In this document: positions 11,028 through 55,599 of the stretch, piece by piece | How positions within the stretch are numbered: position 1 is the stretch's first letter | How the letters are laid out: each line of letters starts with the position of its first letter | Assembly (NCBI RefSeq): GCF_028476545.1 | Contig: NW_026731954.1 | Location: 148,501-212,500, forward strand | Direction of reading: 5' to 3' | DNA: 64,000 nt | Origin: Physella acuta | Taxonomy: Eukaryota; Mollusca; Gastropoda; Physidae | Notes under the pieces: generated by a model | Seen by the model: the letters and a program-made list of their open reading frames with translations, nothing else | What the model was told of the DNA's origin: nothing | The model's database searches: none | Made by a program: the position numbers and the translations under genes

Positions 11028-12721
11028 ATTAGGAATCTAAACTAGATAAATAAAAGTAATCAAGGGTAATGAAAACTCTAAATACATTTAATTAACCTAA
11101 TAATGAAACAGTTATAAAAAAATTAAATGTATCTACACTCTACAGCTACAGGCGTTATTTGTTATTCATATTATCAAGTTGATTTTAAACATTCTACTTT
11201 TTTGAAATATTAAATCGAAATTGTTTGTTGGTAAAGATCTATAACTATTTAAAGAAATACAACAGTACCATACCTTTTTTTTTCAAGATGTTTTAAAATA
11301 AACGCATCATTTCAAGAATACATATTTTAAGTATGACATGAACTACGCTTTATACATTTGCATTAAATTTTTAACTAACCAAACAACGAGCTGGGTTTTA
11401 AATAATTTTATTTCCTTGTTCTCAACACGGCTCAGGAATTTAACCCTTCACAATGTCGACTTCAGGTAGGCAACAGCAAACACAGAGAACGCGTTAATTT
11501 ATTTAATTGCCCTAATTTACTTCCTTGTAGTAAAATACTGTATACCTTCGCATTTCCTTTTGCTAACATTAATACTAGTTATTTTGCTCTGTGTAGCGCT
11601 TATTAAGATTTCTTTAGAGTATAAAATCATTGTCGAAAAGACGAAGTCATCGTGAATATTTTTTTCTTTCATATTTCGGAAAACAGCTAATTCGTTCGCG
11701 AGGTGTTTAGTCGAGACCGGCCAAAGTCAGAATAAAAAGAACATGCGCACATTAAAGTGTTTGTATAACGATATGATGACAAAATTATGTCTATGTTGAA
11801 TACTAGTTAATGAAAATACATAACTTATGCAAGTATTATATCGCATGTGTATTTTGAATAATACAGCAGTTTTTTTGTTGCTCCATTTTCAGCTTATTCT
11901 GCACTTTCTTGGTTTTCCAATATAATTCTAGAATTCCAAAAGATAGTACAAAGTTCAAGTTATTTTGTACTCGTTCAGCACATTTCAGTAATTGTATCAA
12001 TGGGATGCCTAGGCATTTTAACAAGCTTTTATTTAATTCACTATGTCTGTATGATATGGGGAATTTTGTAACCAATTGTTTATCCATTTCTAATGCAGCC
12101 ATTTCGTTCAACCTTTCCAGATACGTTTGTCCCTAAAATTTGATTTAAAAATTACTATATTCAATTTCAAAAGATGGAGATAACGAGATTAAATATTAAG
12201 GATCATTCAATCAAAGAGCTGTCGAAGGGTTTTTGTCAAGGTTGGTTGATTTCTCGCCGGAACGTTGACCACAAACAAAGTAGAGGTAGATAAATGTCTT
12301 TCAAATGTCACAAGCTACTAGTTGGGTTTTAACGCTTATATTTTTAGAAGTAACTATGTTTTTAAAAGCAATGAAAGTTGGAAAATTAAACTTATTTTCT
12401 TTCTTTTTAAAAGCTTTTGTCGCTACAATATGTCAGAGATATCTAGAGCGGCCAAAGCTTTTATTAAATAGAGCAAATTAGTTATAATTGCTTATCATCA
12501 GCGCATTTAACACTTATTTTCAAGGAGGGTGAGCATAAGGTTTTGAAAGATAGACAATTTCCTAGACCATTTTTAATCGCTATGTGTGTGGAGGTATGCA
12601 TTGCGACGGTTTGCAGGTGATTAAAATATAATGCTAATTGGGTTGAATAGTACATGTTTTGTTATTTTTAATGTGTCTACATCATTTTAAAATTCTCTTA
12701 ACCACTATGAAGGTAGTGATC

Positions 12722-12926
12722 CAGAGTTTCTTCTAGGCATCTCTTCGGGGGAGGGGGGGACAGAGCCCTCACGAAGAAAGTCTACCGGCCGCCCCTGAAC
12801 ATAATTGAATTTATATAGAAAATATACACCTTTAACAGTATCCGCCCCCCGGAAAGTTTAGTCCAATCCCCCCGAAGATTTCAAGTGCCCCCCCCCCCAC
12901 GAAAAAAAAGTCTGAAAGAAACACTG
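12722..12926. mobile_element. hAT-type MITE, 205 bp
   Basis: The ends are CAGAGTTTCTTCTAGGC and GTCTGAAAGAAACACTG (inverted), flanked by the 8-bp duplication TAGTGATC (12714-12721 and 12927-12934). The same family (same ends, C/G-run interior, TATAGAAAATATA core) is inserted in the LTR of the Gypsy element at 34276-34475. Confidence 0.88.
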
Positions 12927-13245
12927 TAGTGATCCCTAGAACATTTGGAATTAAAAACAGTTAAACGAAAACACGTTTAACTTTAATTGGATTATTAGAA
13001 TAAGAATTACACAGCTTTAAAAAATGCGGTTAAATTTGGTCAGGATAACCTTAAAAAGAATCTCAAAAGCTGGGTCACACTAACATCACATATAATAGGT
13101 CAACGAAAAACCGGATACATTCTGTCCCAGTAATTAGTTTGCATAACTCAGCATTTTTAAAGCTAGCAAATCCAAACAGACCAGACCGTAACATACATTT
13201 ACGTAGTCTGACCTGACGTGACTTTTTTTTAGCATGATGTAACAC

Positions 13246-13835
13246 GAAATGGCATATGACATATGACACGATACTTGATATATGACATGCAATATGCCAT
13301 ATGCCGTGCCATATGACAATTCACATGACACATGACACGACATATGACACGACATTTGACACGACATATGACATATGACACGACATATGACACGACATAT
13401 GACATGACATATGACACGACATATAACATGACATATGACATGCCGTATGACATGACATATGACATGACATATGACATGACATATGACATGACATATGACA
13501 TGACATATGACATGACATATGACATGACATATAACATGCCGTATGACATGACATATGACATGACATATGACATGACATATGACATGACATATGACATGAC
13601 ATATGACATGACATGTGACATGACATATGACATGACATATGACATGACATATGACATGACATATGACATGACATATGACATGACATATGACATGACATAT
13701 GACATGACATATGACATGACATATGACATGAGATGTGACATGACATGTGACATGACATATGACATGACATGTGACATTATATGACATGTCACATGACATG
13801 ATGTGTGACATGATATGTGACATATGGTAGTGTTG
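13246..13835. repeat. 12-bp minisatellite (CATATGACATGA)n
   Basis: About 590 bp of 12-bp units, most identical in the centre and degenerate at both edges. Each unit contains the palindrome CATATG. Long open frames run through it on both strands (DMTY or CHMS repeats); they result from the repeat and are not genes. It lies about 130 bp beyond the poly(A) signal of the large gene. Confidence 0.95.
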
Positions 13836-13965
13836 AAATCCATGGTAATTGGCTAAAGAAAAATAGGACACTGCTTCTTTAATTATAAATTCTAATAATA
13901 GGAAAACAACACGATTAAAACTAAAAATAGCAGTAAACAATTATAATTATAAGTTTGTAAAAAAT

Positions 13966-13971
13966 TTTATT
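13966..13971 (-). terminator. Poly(A) signal of the large CUB/NIDO/VWD gene
   Basis: AATAAA on the minus strand, 96 bp after the proposed stop codon at 14069-14067. It supports the gene ending here. Confidence 0.55.
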
Positions 13972-14066
13972 GTATTGCGATATCATATCTTTTTTTAAAT
14001 TTAATTTAAAGGATAATAGTAGCGCATTATCCTTTCTTTAGACAAGTTGACGAAGGATCAAGGCAA

Positions 14067-45334
<31,268 letters not shown>

Positions 45335-45344
45335 TTCGAAAGAT

Positions 45345-45700
45345 CTGGAAAAAAAGTAAACTACATTTGATAAACTAATTAATTTTTCTTTACAAAATGG
45401 CAAGGAGAAATATTAATACATAATCCATAAACATTAACTGCAGTTTTAAAAACGAAACATCAAAAGTCGCTTACTCTTACACTTCACCAAATGCAGAAAT
45501 TGGCCTTCAAGTCTTCATTATATAGCATTCTATTTGAGATCACTTGTACCAATGTTAATGGATTTTAAGGTAAAGTATCACGGATCTTACTTGTTCTTAC
45601 GCAAAATCTCAATATACATCTACCTGAAGAAATCCGGTGAAATGCGTTGTTGTTGATTGAAAGCTCTTTATTTTCAACATGTCAAAGCAATGCGGATATA
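45345..45700 (-). promoter_or_regulatory. Probable 5' non-coding exon and leader intron
   Basis: A donor-like CTTCAG|GTAGAT at 45624 on the minus strand, facing the acceptor at 45345, would define a leader exon just upstream (about 45625 and beyond). Other donor-like sites occur nearby, and no TATA box is obvious. Confidence 0.35.
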
Positions 45701-46252
45701 GTTACAACAACGTGTAAATCAAATTATTACCACTGCGATGTAGGATTGTTCAGTGCACTTAGCTCTAAAATAAATCAAATGTTTACCTGTAATTGCGTTG
45801 TGGTTGTTTAATCCATTTAGCTCTACAATAAACCCAATGTTTTACTGTAATAGCGATATAAGATTTTAAATAAATAAATCAAATGTTAAACTTTAAAAGA
45901 CTTGCAATTGCATAATCATAAACCAAAATAATTTTCGTTTAGTATAATATCAGATTATGAAAGGGACAACATTTATCCAATAACTTGGTTAATGCACAAA
46001 ATGCAATTATACAATTTTAAAAAGCATTCGATTTAGTGTTGATATGTTAGGGTTTATTTTGGCAAGTTCAACTTTTGATTATTTTTATGTAGCTGATTTT
46101 AAAAGTATATTCAGCTGCATGGTAGCGAAATGCCAGTAGAACCTGGGGATATTGGCATGCACATCTAAAACTAGTTATATAATAATAGTTTATAAGTTTT
46201 TGCTGTGTCCTCAACACTTTAATAGTGTAGTAGTAAGTGAATTACTAGCCAC

Positions 46253-46327
46253 CAGTGGCGGAACTAGTAAAAAGGGCCACCCCGCAAAAAAATATTTTTA
46301 TGACATGATGTTGTAATTTGTTTTAAT

Positions 46328-46369
<42 letters not shown>

Positions 46370-47042
46370 ATTAAAACAAATTACAACATCATGTCATGTG
46401 TGAGTGCCTTAGTGTGTTTTGTGAAAATTCTTTTATTTCATCTCTGCTATAAGACATCTTTTTAACCTCTAAGTGGTCAAAAGAATATAAAACATGAAAG
46501 CTTTGTAAAAGTAATGGTCTCTCGTGTTATGCTTATTTTTATGTTTTTTTTAATTTATATTATTAATTTTAAATTCATTTTCTTTTTGTACAATGTCATT
46601 CTTTAGTAAATACTTTATGAAGAATAATAATTAAGAGAAGTAATTCCTTTTTAATTTGTTTAGTACAAACCTTTTAAAAGGAGCTTATGAGCACCCCTAT
46701 TTGACTACTAAAAAAAGGGAAATAAGTCATGCAAGTGGTTTGAACGTTTGCTTATCTTTGATAAGTTTTATTGCAGGAGAAAGAGGACTCGGCTTTCACA
46801 GTGGTTTAAAAACAAAGGGATAAAGAATATACATGAGCGTGGGGTGGTATAGAAGAAAGATATTCCAACCGCAGCTACGGTAATCTTTTTGCAAATCAGC
46901 AATCAAGTCAAAAATGCTAGCACATTATTTTTTTAACTATAAAAAAATTATTATGGTCGGCTGTGGGCCCTTAAATGGCGTGGACCCCCCCCCCCCCCCC
47001 CGCCGCATTGCGGGGTCTGGCGGCACTGTAGTTCCGCCCCTG
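46253..47042 (+). mobile_element. hAT-type element with internal (TA)n, copy 2
   Basis: Ends CAGTGGCGGAACTAG and GTAGTTCCGCCCCTG; flanks CTAGCCAC (46245-46252) and CTAGCCAT (47043-47050), a 7/8 target duplication. 790 bp, no transposase. Shares GGGCCACCCCGCAAAAA at the left and GCGGGGTCTGGCGGCACTG at the right with 54641-55519. Confidence 0.87.
46300..46397. repeat. Perfect 98-bp palindrome with TA core
   Basis: Left arm ATGACATGATGTTGTAATTT and on to TTAATTGA, then (TA)n, then the exact reverse complement. Every position pairs (sum 92697). It lies inside the hAT-type element. Confidence 0.93.
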
Positions 47043-47050
47043 CTAGCCAT

Positions 47051-48180
47051 GATCAATGTGGGTATCAGTTATACCTGAGGGTCGTCCATAATAGACCGCT
47101 CATTCTTGACCTTTTTGTCACACATCATCACAAAATTGCAAACCTCAATCGAGCTTCGTCTTCAGGCTTACACTCGTTCCATATTGCACTTGTAGTCTAG
47201 ACGTTCCGATTTCTAACTAAAAAAAAACAAATGCGTTTGATCAAAGTTAAATATATTGATATATTTTTTTAAATTTGTATTAAAATTTAAAGTCTAATTT
47301 TATTCATAGTAGCTACAAGAATTCAATATATTTTTTTTTAAATGCAATAGTTTTAAACTAAACATTCACCCCCCCCCCCCCTTCCACTACCACCATCACT
47401 CTCCCACCCTTTGTCAAACACCGTAAGAAAAGTCTTGCCTTTGACCTCTTTAATATACGACCACAAACATTGTTTTAATTTAATAGAAAATCATTTCATC
47501 CAATGAAGTTAAAGATTTTAACAATCTTGAGAATAAAATCAATCGTGAATTGATTATTGAAAACAATCGTATCCTGGTCCTTAAGTGAAAATTTCTTTTA
47601 ATTCTCAAAACATCATTTTTTATCAAAACGGTTTTCTTAAAATAGACTTTTTAACAATTTAAATAAACCGATTGCCTCAAGATTAGATGAAATAATTAAA
47701 ACTACATAAACTGATCATATCTGCCAGTATATCCTGAGGCACCTGCAGATCACCTGTAGATAAGCTACTGAAGAGGTCAGTTAATGTTTAGAGGTGTACA
47801 AAGAATATTGTGATTTACGATCTCGATGTGAATTGATTAAATAACTACGATAGAGGTGGAGAGAGTGTATTCATCTAGAGTTGTGAATCACGATGTGTAT
47901 TTCACGGGATAGTGGCGTTTGTAGTCTGGGAGATCTACACTTTTCTTGGAATATATTGTCGTTAAAGTTTTTTTTTTAAAGTGCGTTATTGGTTTTCAAG
48001 ATTTTTTTTTAAATAAAAAAGTAGTTTATATGTAATTCAGTAAGTTTGTTATTATTATATGTTAGAGACAAGCCATTATCGACAAAGCTTTCTTCCAACG
48101 ATTTAAAGCCATGTTAACTGAAACATGTAGGTTTGATTAATTTATAAACAAAATCGTGACTCTATTTATAGCGCCTTTGT
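47051..48180. other. Intergenic DNA without recognisable content
   Basis: AT-rich DNA with a C run near 47371. No gene, RNA or repeat structure recognised. Confidence 0.5.
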
Positions 48181-48183
48181 CTC

Positions 48184-49509
<1,326 letters not shown>

Positions 49510-50060
49510 TCATATTTTGATTATTTTGTTCACAGAAACCTTCTCATAAGTATTTTCATCAACTCGCCAAAGTTTCATGGCACACGGATGCAAGGTGTCG
49601 AACCGCATCTGACCTTTATTTTTTATATTCCGTATATAGAGAAAAAAGATCGCACCCTCCCAGGGCTCCGACCTTGCGAAGATTAAAAAAGACTTTTTTG
49701 CAGAACCCTTCCCTGATGTGTTCTAATCAACTCCCCAAAGTTTGATATCGATCAGATGAACGGTGTTAAACTGCAATCGACGTTTCTATATACCGTATAT
49801 TAAAAAACATCGAACACCCCCGGGGCGCCGGCCTTAAGAAATTAAAATAAATTGTTTTGCAGAAACCTTCCCTGGACTGTTCATATCAACTACACAAAGT
49901 TTAATGGCGATCGTGTGAACGGTGTAAAACCGTAATCGACTTTTATTTTTATAAACCGTATATTGAGAAAAAACAAATCGCGCAGTGCCGGGGCGCCACC
50001 CCCGCGAATTTGAAAACCTCCCCATGAATATTCTCAACAACTTTCCAAAGTTTCATGACG
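49510..50060 (+). repeat. Tandem array of about 170-bp units
   Basis: About three to four degenerate units, each with GCAGAAACCTTCCCTGGA, TCAACT..CCAAAGTTT, ATGGCGATC..GAACGGTGT, CCGTATAT, then a GGGGCGCC segment. Related phrases occur at 945-1005, so the unit is dispersed as well. Confidence 0.72.
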
Positions 50061-50068
50061 ATTGGATG

Positions 50069-50360
50069 AAACCCCCTATGATCAAACCCCCTATGGTCAA
50101 AGCACCGCTATGGTCAAAGGCCCGCTGTGGTCAAACCTCCTATGGTCAAAGCCCCTTTGGTCAAAGCTCCGCTGTGGTCAAACCCCCTATGGTCAAACCC
50201 CCTATGATCAAACCCCCTATGGTCAAAGCACCGCTATGGTCAAAGGCCCACTGTGGTCAAACCTCCTATGGTCAAAGCCCCTATGGTCAAAGCTCCGCTG
50301 TGGTCAAACCCCCTATGGTCAAACCCCCTATGGTCAAAGCACCTGTGGTCAAAGGTCCGC
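50069..50360 (+). repeat. 15-bp minisatellite (CCCCCTATGGTCAAA)n with 135-bp super-repeat
   Basis: About 19 units. The block beginning CCCCCTATGATCAAA at about 50071 recurs at about 50206 with the same unit variants, giving a 9-unit (135-bp) period. The open frames (PPMVK) are by-products. Confidence 0.88.
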
Positions 50361-50429
50361 GCACCAAAAATAATGTTAGATGTTTTAAATGTATAACCAC
50401 AATTTCATTTATAGAAGAAAAATAAAAAA

Positions 50430-51935
50430 ATAGAGGCGTATTCGAATGTAGAAAAACAATTTTAATTGTGCAACCGGAAAAGTGTTTATACTTGGGACAA
50501 GAACGCATTTAACAATGACGTCGCTTATTGTTTACACTAAAAGAGCACGAAACTAATTACGTCATCTGCCGAGTTTAGAATAAAAAGAAATGAACTATTT
50601 CATTCAAATATGATTTAGAGCTACGTACGTTTTTCTAGATCTAGATCTAGAACCTAGATAGATAAATCCCATGTATTCTCGAATTAGATGATCATTGATG
50701 CTATAAAAGCAAAAATGTATATCAAATATTTAAGTACTAACACAGTTTTATAAACAAACTCAATAATTGATCGTGTTTTTAATATATGATTTTATTTTTA
50801 ACTGTTTAATTTTTTTTTACCTAGATTCTACAATTTAGATCTAGGATTGACTTTCCATTCCTCCGACAGCTGATCTCTAGATCTAGATAACTTTATTGTA
50901 TACTCAAATTAGAAGAACTGTTGAAAATTGAAAATAGTGTTGGAACCTAATAAAAATAGCAAACGGGCGTATCGTAAAAGCTATAACCGACAGAAAATTA
51001 GCTTTACAATGCATCAAACGTATGAATGGGCAACAAAATCTTCGATGGAAGCCGCCATTATTGTTAAATAAAGTAAATAAATTATGTGACGTCTCTATAA
51101 GTAAAGTCATTGTTCTGAACTTTTATAATTAAAGTGGTTAATCTACCAATGCATATATCAATAAATAAATGTGTGATTAACAGTTTGATCAAAAAGGACA
51201 TTTATTCTCTTCCTAAATAGGTATTTTACAGCTCTACAATAGAACAGATTCTCTCCTGTAGCCAAATAGACAAATAAAAAAACACAAATAAATATACAAA
51301 CACGTTAAAAACCTTGAGTTGTAGTAGTATATAGATAGAGTTAATTTAAACTAAGAAAAGTGTAGTTGACGAATTCATCATGTCTGTTAATAGGAATTCG
51401 TTTGATTTCGGCGAATTTCCAAAAGAAATACATTCAAAATCAGCACATGTAGTCCAAATAGTGTCTAAGCACGGGGATTACTACATTTTGCAAATGTTGG
51501 TTGCTTGAAGAATTTATAACAAGGCTGTAACAGTAGGAAGAATTATAGAGAACCAACGCTTATTTACTAAGTATCTTCTGTCGTTGTGACAATATAGACA
51601 TTATAGATAAACACCGCCTGCAAAGGCGCCGCTAAAATAGGTGGCTAAAAATATGATTACGACATAGAAAAATCAGTAAATATAGAAATAAACGTAAACT
51701 GTTACTAAAAGCAAAGTGAGATAGTCTGTGTATTTCTTAAAATTTTGCTTCGTTGTGTTGTTTTAATTAACTCATTTGTGCTCATACGTTTCACGTTACC
51801 AATTACAGGGTTAAAGCAGCAGACGAATTTTTGTGTTATCTTGGTGTAAGTCGAACAGTGCGGACTTATTCCCTCATCAGAAGCCGTCACAAGCAGCTCC
51901 TCTAAACTGTATATTGTTCAGTTGGCGTATACCGT
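50430..51935. other. Intergenic DNA downstream of the receptor gene
   Basis: AT-rich. Repeated CTAGATCTAGATCTAG phrases occur at 50634-50660 and again near 50880. No gene recognised; should include the 3' end of the receptor gene, but no clear AATAAA was located. Confidence 0.45.
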
Positions 51936-53021
51936 CTAAGCATCGACACTCAAGATCCCATCAGTGCTGTTTTTTTTCTTTCCTTTAAAAGAGAACGGAC
52001 TGCCGATACAACACAGGGACCTCAACGTCGTTTTGAACTGCTTGTTGAAGTTGTAGTAAATTACTAAATTAATGGCCAAATTAAACCTAACGGCGAAACT
52101 CGAGATAAAGTTCATCAAATTAAACAACTGGCTGTACGATTTTCCGCCGCTGAATTCGGGGAAAATGAGTCGGAAAATCGAGATAAAAAGCAAGGGGAGA
52201 CTACAAATAATTGACACAAGAGTGACAAGAGTTATCATTTTTACAATCCTCAAGTCCTTGAAAGATAGGAGAGATCCGTTTTTGTCGTTTTTATCGAGGC
52301 TATTCTGCATTGATCTCCTGACTTTGGAGGCGGTTGCTAGCCCGTAAATCAAAACAAAGAGACAGCAAACAGTCACGACGACGTTGCTGACTAGGAAGAC
52401 GTTTCTGCTCAAGATGTCGTTGACGATGCGTACTATATCTTTACGGTTGTCTGACGTCCAGAGAGTAAGACGTGTCTTATTGAATTTTACGTCAAACACG
52501 GGTTCGAACCCTTGCGTGGTAAAGATCGGGAGGTACTGGATCAGCATAAAAATGTAGATACCTATAATGACGCGGATGGTTCGAGATTTGGTGAAGGTTG
52601 ATTTGAATTTAAGCGGCATGACGACGATGCAGCATCTGGCGAAAGCGATGAATGAGGTTGTGGTGCTGGAGATATCATAGAGGAACTTGCCGTACCAGAT
52701 AAGTATCCAACCGACCCACACGGGGTCGAGGTACCAGACCAGACCTGGTAGAAAGCTGGACATGTAAGAGCAGACGTCTAGACACAAGCCTCGAAGGAAG
52801 TACAGCAGATCGGACACCGTCAACATGAACAGGGCTGTGTTGATGCTGTCGTTACAGCCCATCTTCAAGAAGACGACAACGTTGACGCTGTTAGTGAACA
52901 TCCCCCATAAGTCAACGACAGGTAGAATGATGCTATCAAATGTGAAGAGGACATCGCTGTACAGTCTGTTCACGCTTTGGTCAGGGGCTAGTACGATTTG
53001 AGTTTGGTTTGAAGACGCCAT
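51936..53021 (-). CDS. Class A GPCR, gastropod chemosensory-receptor-like, single exon
   Basis: 361 residues, intronless, ATG to TAA-type stop. Seven hydrophobic segments at about 28-53, 59-83, 101-126, 149-170, 209-230, 259-284 and 300-325. Family marks: an N-glycosylation site near the N-terminus (NQT); N-x-V-N-V-V in TM1; TVSDL with the conserved Asp in TM2; FARCC at the end of TM3 where most class A receptors have DRY, followed by PLKFKSTFT; a long basic third loop (KVRR...KNDKNGS); and NLVIYYNFNKQF, a variant of NPxxY, at the end of TM7, then a CC pair that may be lipidated. Such intronless receptors with RC-x3-PLKFK motifs form a big chemosensory-type family in gastropods such as Aplysia. 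Ligand unknown; a peptide or odorant receptor cannot be told apart here. It stands alone, with no sister copy in the window. Confidence 0.87.
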   Translation of the reverse strand: MASSNQTQIVLAPDQSVNRLYSDVLFTFDSIILPVVDLWGMFTNSVNVVVFLKMGCNDSINTALFMLTVSDLLYFLRGLCLDVCSYMSSFLPGLVWYLDPVWVGWILIWYGKFLYDISSTTTSFIAFARCCIVVMPLKFKSTFTKSRTIRVIIGIYIFMLIQYLPIFTTQGFEPVFDVKFNKTRLTLWTSDNRKDIVRIVNDILSRNVFLVSNVVVTVCCLFVLIYGLATASKVRRSMQNSLDKNDKNGSLLSFKDLRIVKMITLVTLVSIICSLPLLFISIFRLIFPEFSGGKSYSQLFNLMNFISSFAVRFNLAINLVIYYNFNKQFKTTLRSLCCIGSPFSFKGKKKNSTDGILSVDA

Positions 53022-53875
53022 GACGCAGAAATCTTGAGGACTAAGGCAGCTTTGCTAGCAGCAAGGTTTATTGCATATAACAAAAATTCGGATCTGTGTC
53101 CAGGTTTTAAAGTAAATATTTCCACATGTATATTGATCAAATAGCAAAAAATCTTCAAACTTAAAAATGAAGTATTGGGTAAAATTTTAATAACAGTTAA
53201 ATTTAATAGAATAAACACACACATGATTGTGCAATAATCGAAACACCTGTAGGTTGCTGCAAAGAAAATGTTTCCTAAATTATTAAAAAATTCAAATTTG
53301 TTTAAGCTAGAATTAAATTTTATAATTTCGTGTTTGTCTTAAATTAAATTCCGAGTTTAAACAAACATTTTTTCACGTCTGCTGTTTTATCGTTACACAA
53401 ACAACGCCTCATTCCGGTCTTTTAATTAGTTAAGAACACATGCACGTAAAATTGTTATCTGTGACAGTCATTATTTACTTTGATCTGCTCGATCAATAAT
53501 TCGGGTTTTTTAAAACTATATGTTATTAGATTCACTCCGTTGTTAAAGCAACAGCCAGCCATAATTTTATAATTCTCAGTATAAACAAAAAAATATTTCA
53601 AACTTTAATTTTAAACAAGTGTGGACTTGATGCTCGACGCTTCATAAAATCAATTGTTCATTTTTAACATTCGGGACTGCGGCAAAATAAATAAAGTTTA
53701 ATGAATTATTGTTTTAATCGATAGTACATTTTTAACGACTCGATGATTTGTTGGTTTTTTTTTCGTTATATTTCGTTGTTGAAAGTCTAGATTGTTTGTT
53801 TTGTCTACAAATAAATGGGAAACCTGTTAGTAAGCCTTGTCGAAGGCAATGGCGAGTAAGGTTAGTTTCAGAGCA
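53022..53875. other. Upstream region of the receptor gene
   Basis: AT-rich sequence that should include the receptor promoter. I see no convincing TATA box or initiator, and no other gene. Confidence 0.4.
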
Positions 53876-54262
53876 GCTTCAGTTAGTTAGCAGCCTTAGT
53901 TACTTAGTAGCCTCGGATAGCTAGCAACTTCAGTAAAATAACAGCTTTAGTTAGTTAGTAACTGCCGTTAGTTCTCAGCTTCAGTTAGTTAGCAACTTCA
54001 GTTAGTAGCTTCATTTGGTTAGCAGTTTCAGTTAGTAAGCAGTTTCAGTTAGCAGCTTAAGTTAGTTAGCAGCTTTAGTTAGTTAGTAGCTTTAGTTAGT
54101 TAATAGCTTCAGTTTGTAAGGACCTTCAGTAAGTTAGCAGCATCTTCAGTTAGCAGCTTCTGTTAGTTAATAGCTACAGTTAGCAGCTTCTGTTAACTTG
54201 CAGCTTTAGTTAACTAGCAGCTTTAGTTGAATAGCAACTTCAGGTAGTTAGCAGCATCAATA
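53876..54262 (+). repeat. Degenerate minisatellite (TTAGTTAGCAGCTTCAG)n
   Basis: About 17-bp units with frequent changes and small indels: TTAGTTAGCAGCTTCAG, TTAGTTAGTAGCTT. Roughly 20 units. Confidence 0.85.
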
Positions 54263-54640
54263 AAAAGGTGAAACATAATATTTTTACAAGCATTTATTTA
54301 GTCCGTAACGTCTGTTTGCTTATTTCTTTGTTTGTTGGTTTGTTGCAAATATTGTAACTCAATTTTGACCCACTTCTAATGCAGCGATTTCGTTTAAACT
54401 TTCTAGATACGTTCCACTTCGATGACAAAACAAGTCTATTTTGTAATTGCATTAGATGTTTAATTAGTCATTAAAAATTAATTAAACGATTTCAATACTA
54501 AGGAGGGATAACAAAATTTAAATCAGTCGATGGTCTTCTTTGTTCAATAACAGAAGGGGAGAAAACTAGCTAGACTGCTATACTTTATTAATCGACCAGT
54601 CAGGTGAGCTGTGGTTCACGTTGAATGTTTGCAGTCGCGG

Positions 54641-55519
<879 letters not shown>

Positions 55520-55599
55520 AGTCGCGGAGAAGGTCGATTTAGTGAAGGCTATTAGGGGCAGGTAATAAAGTTTTTAAACGATTAGAAAAGAAGGGGGGG

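Larger units (their letters stand above)
11028..13965. other. Intergenic region between the tandem paralogues
   Basis: From the start codon of the left paralogue to the poly(A) signal of the large gene. It should contain the left paralogue's promoter, but I see no clear core element. Contents: a hAT MITE (12722-12926), the 12-bp array (13246-13835), and at about 12085-12130 a phrase (TTCTAATGCAGCCATTTCGTT) repeated in diverged form near 54375. The rest shows nothing recognisable. Confidence 0.6.

Noticed and set aside
11836-12136. Overlapping 75- and 91-codon frames on both strands
   Set aside because: No domain recognised, no splice context, and part of the sequence recurs near 54375, so it looks like repeat DNA.
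13134-13940. Open frames up to 268 codons (CHVI, SYVM, DMTY repeats)
   Set aside because: They are produced by a stop-free 12-bp minisatellite in all frames.
49985-50425. 146-codon frame with PPMVK repeats
   Set aside because: By-product of a 15-bp minisatellite.
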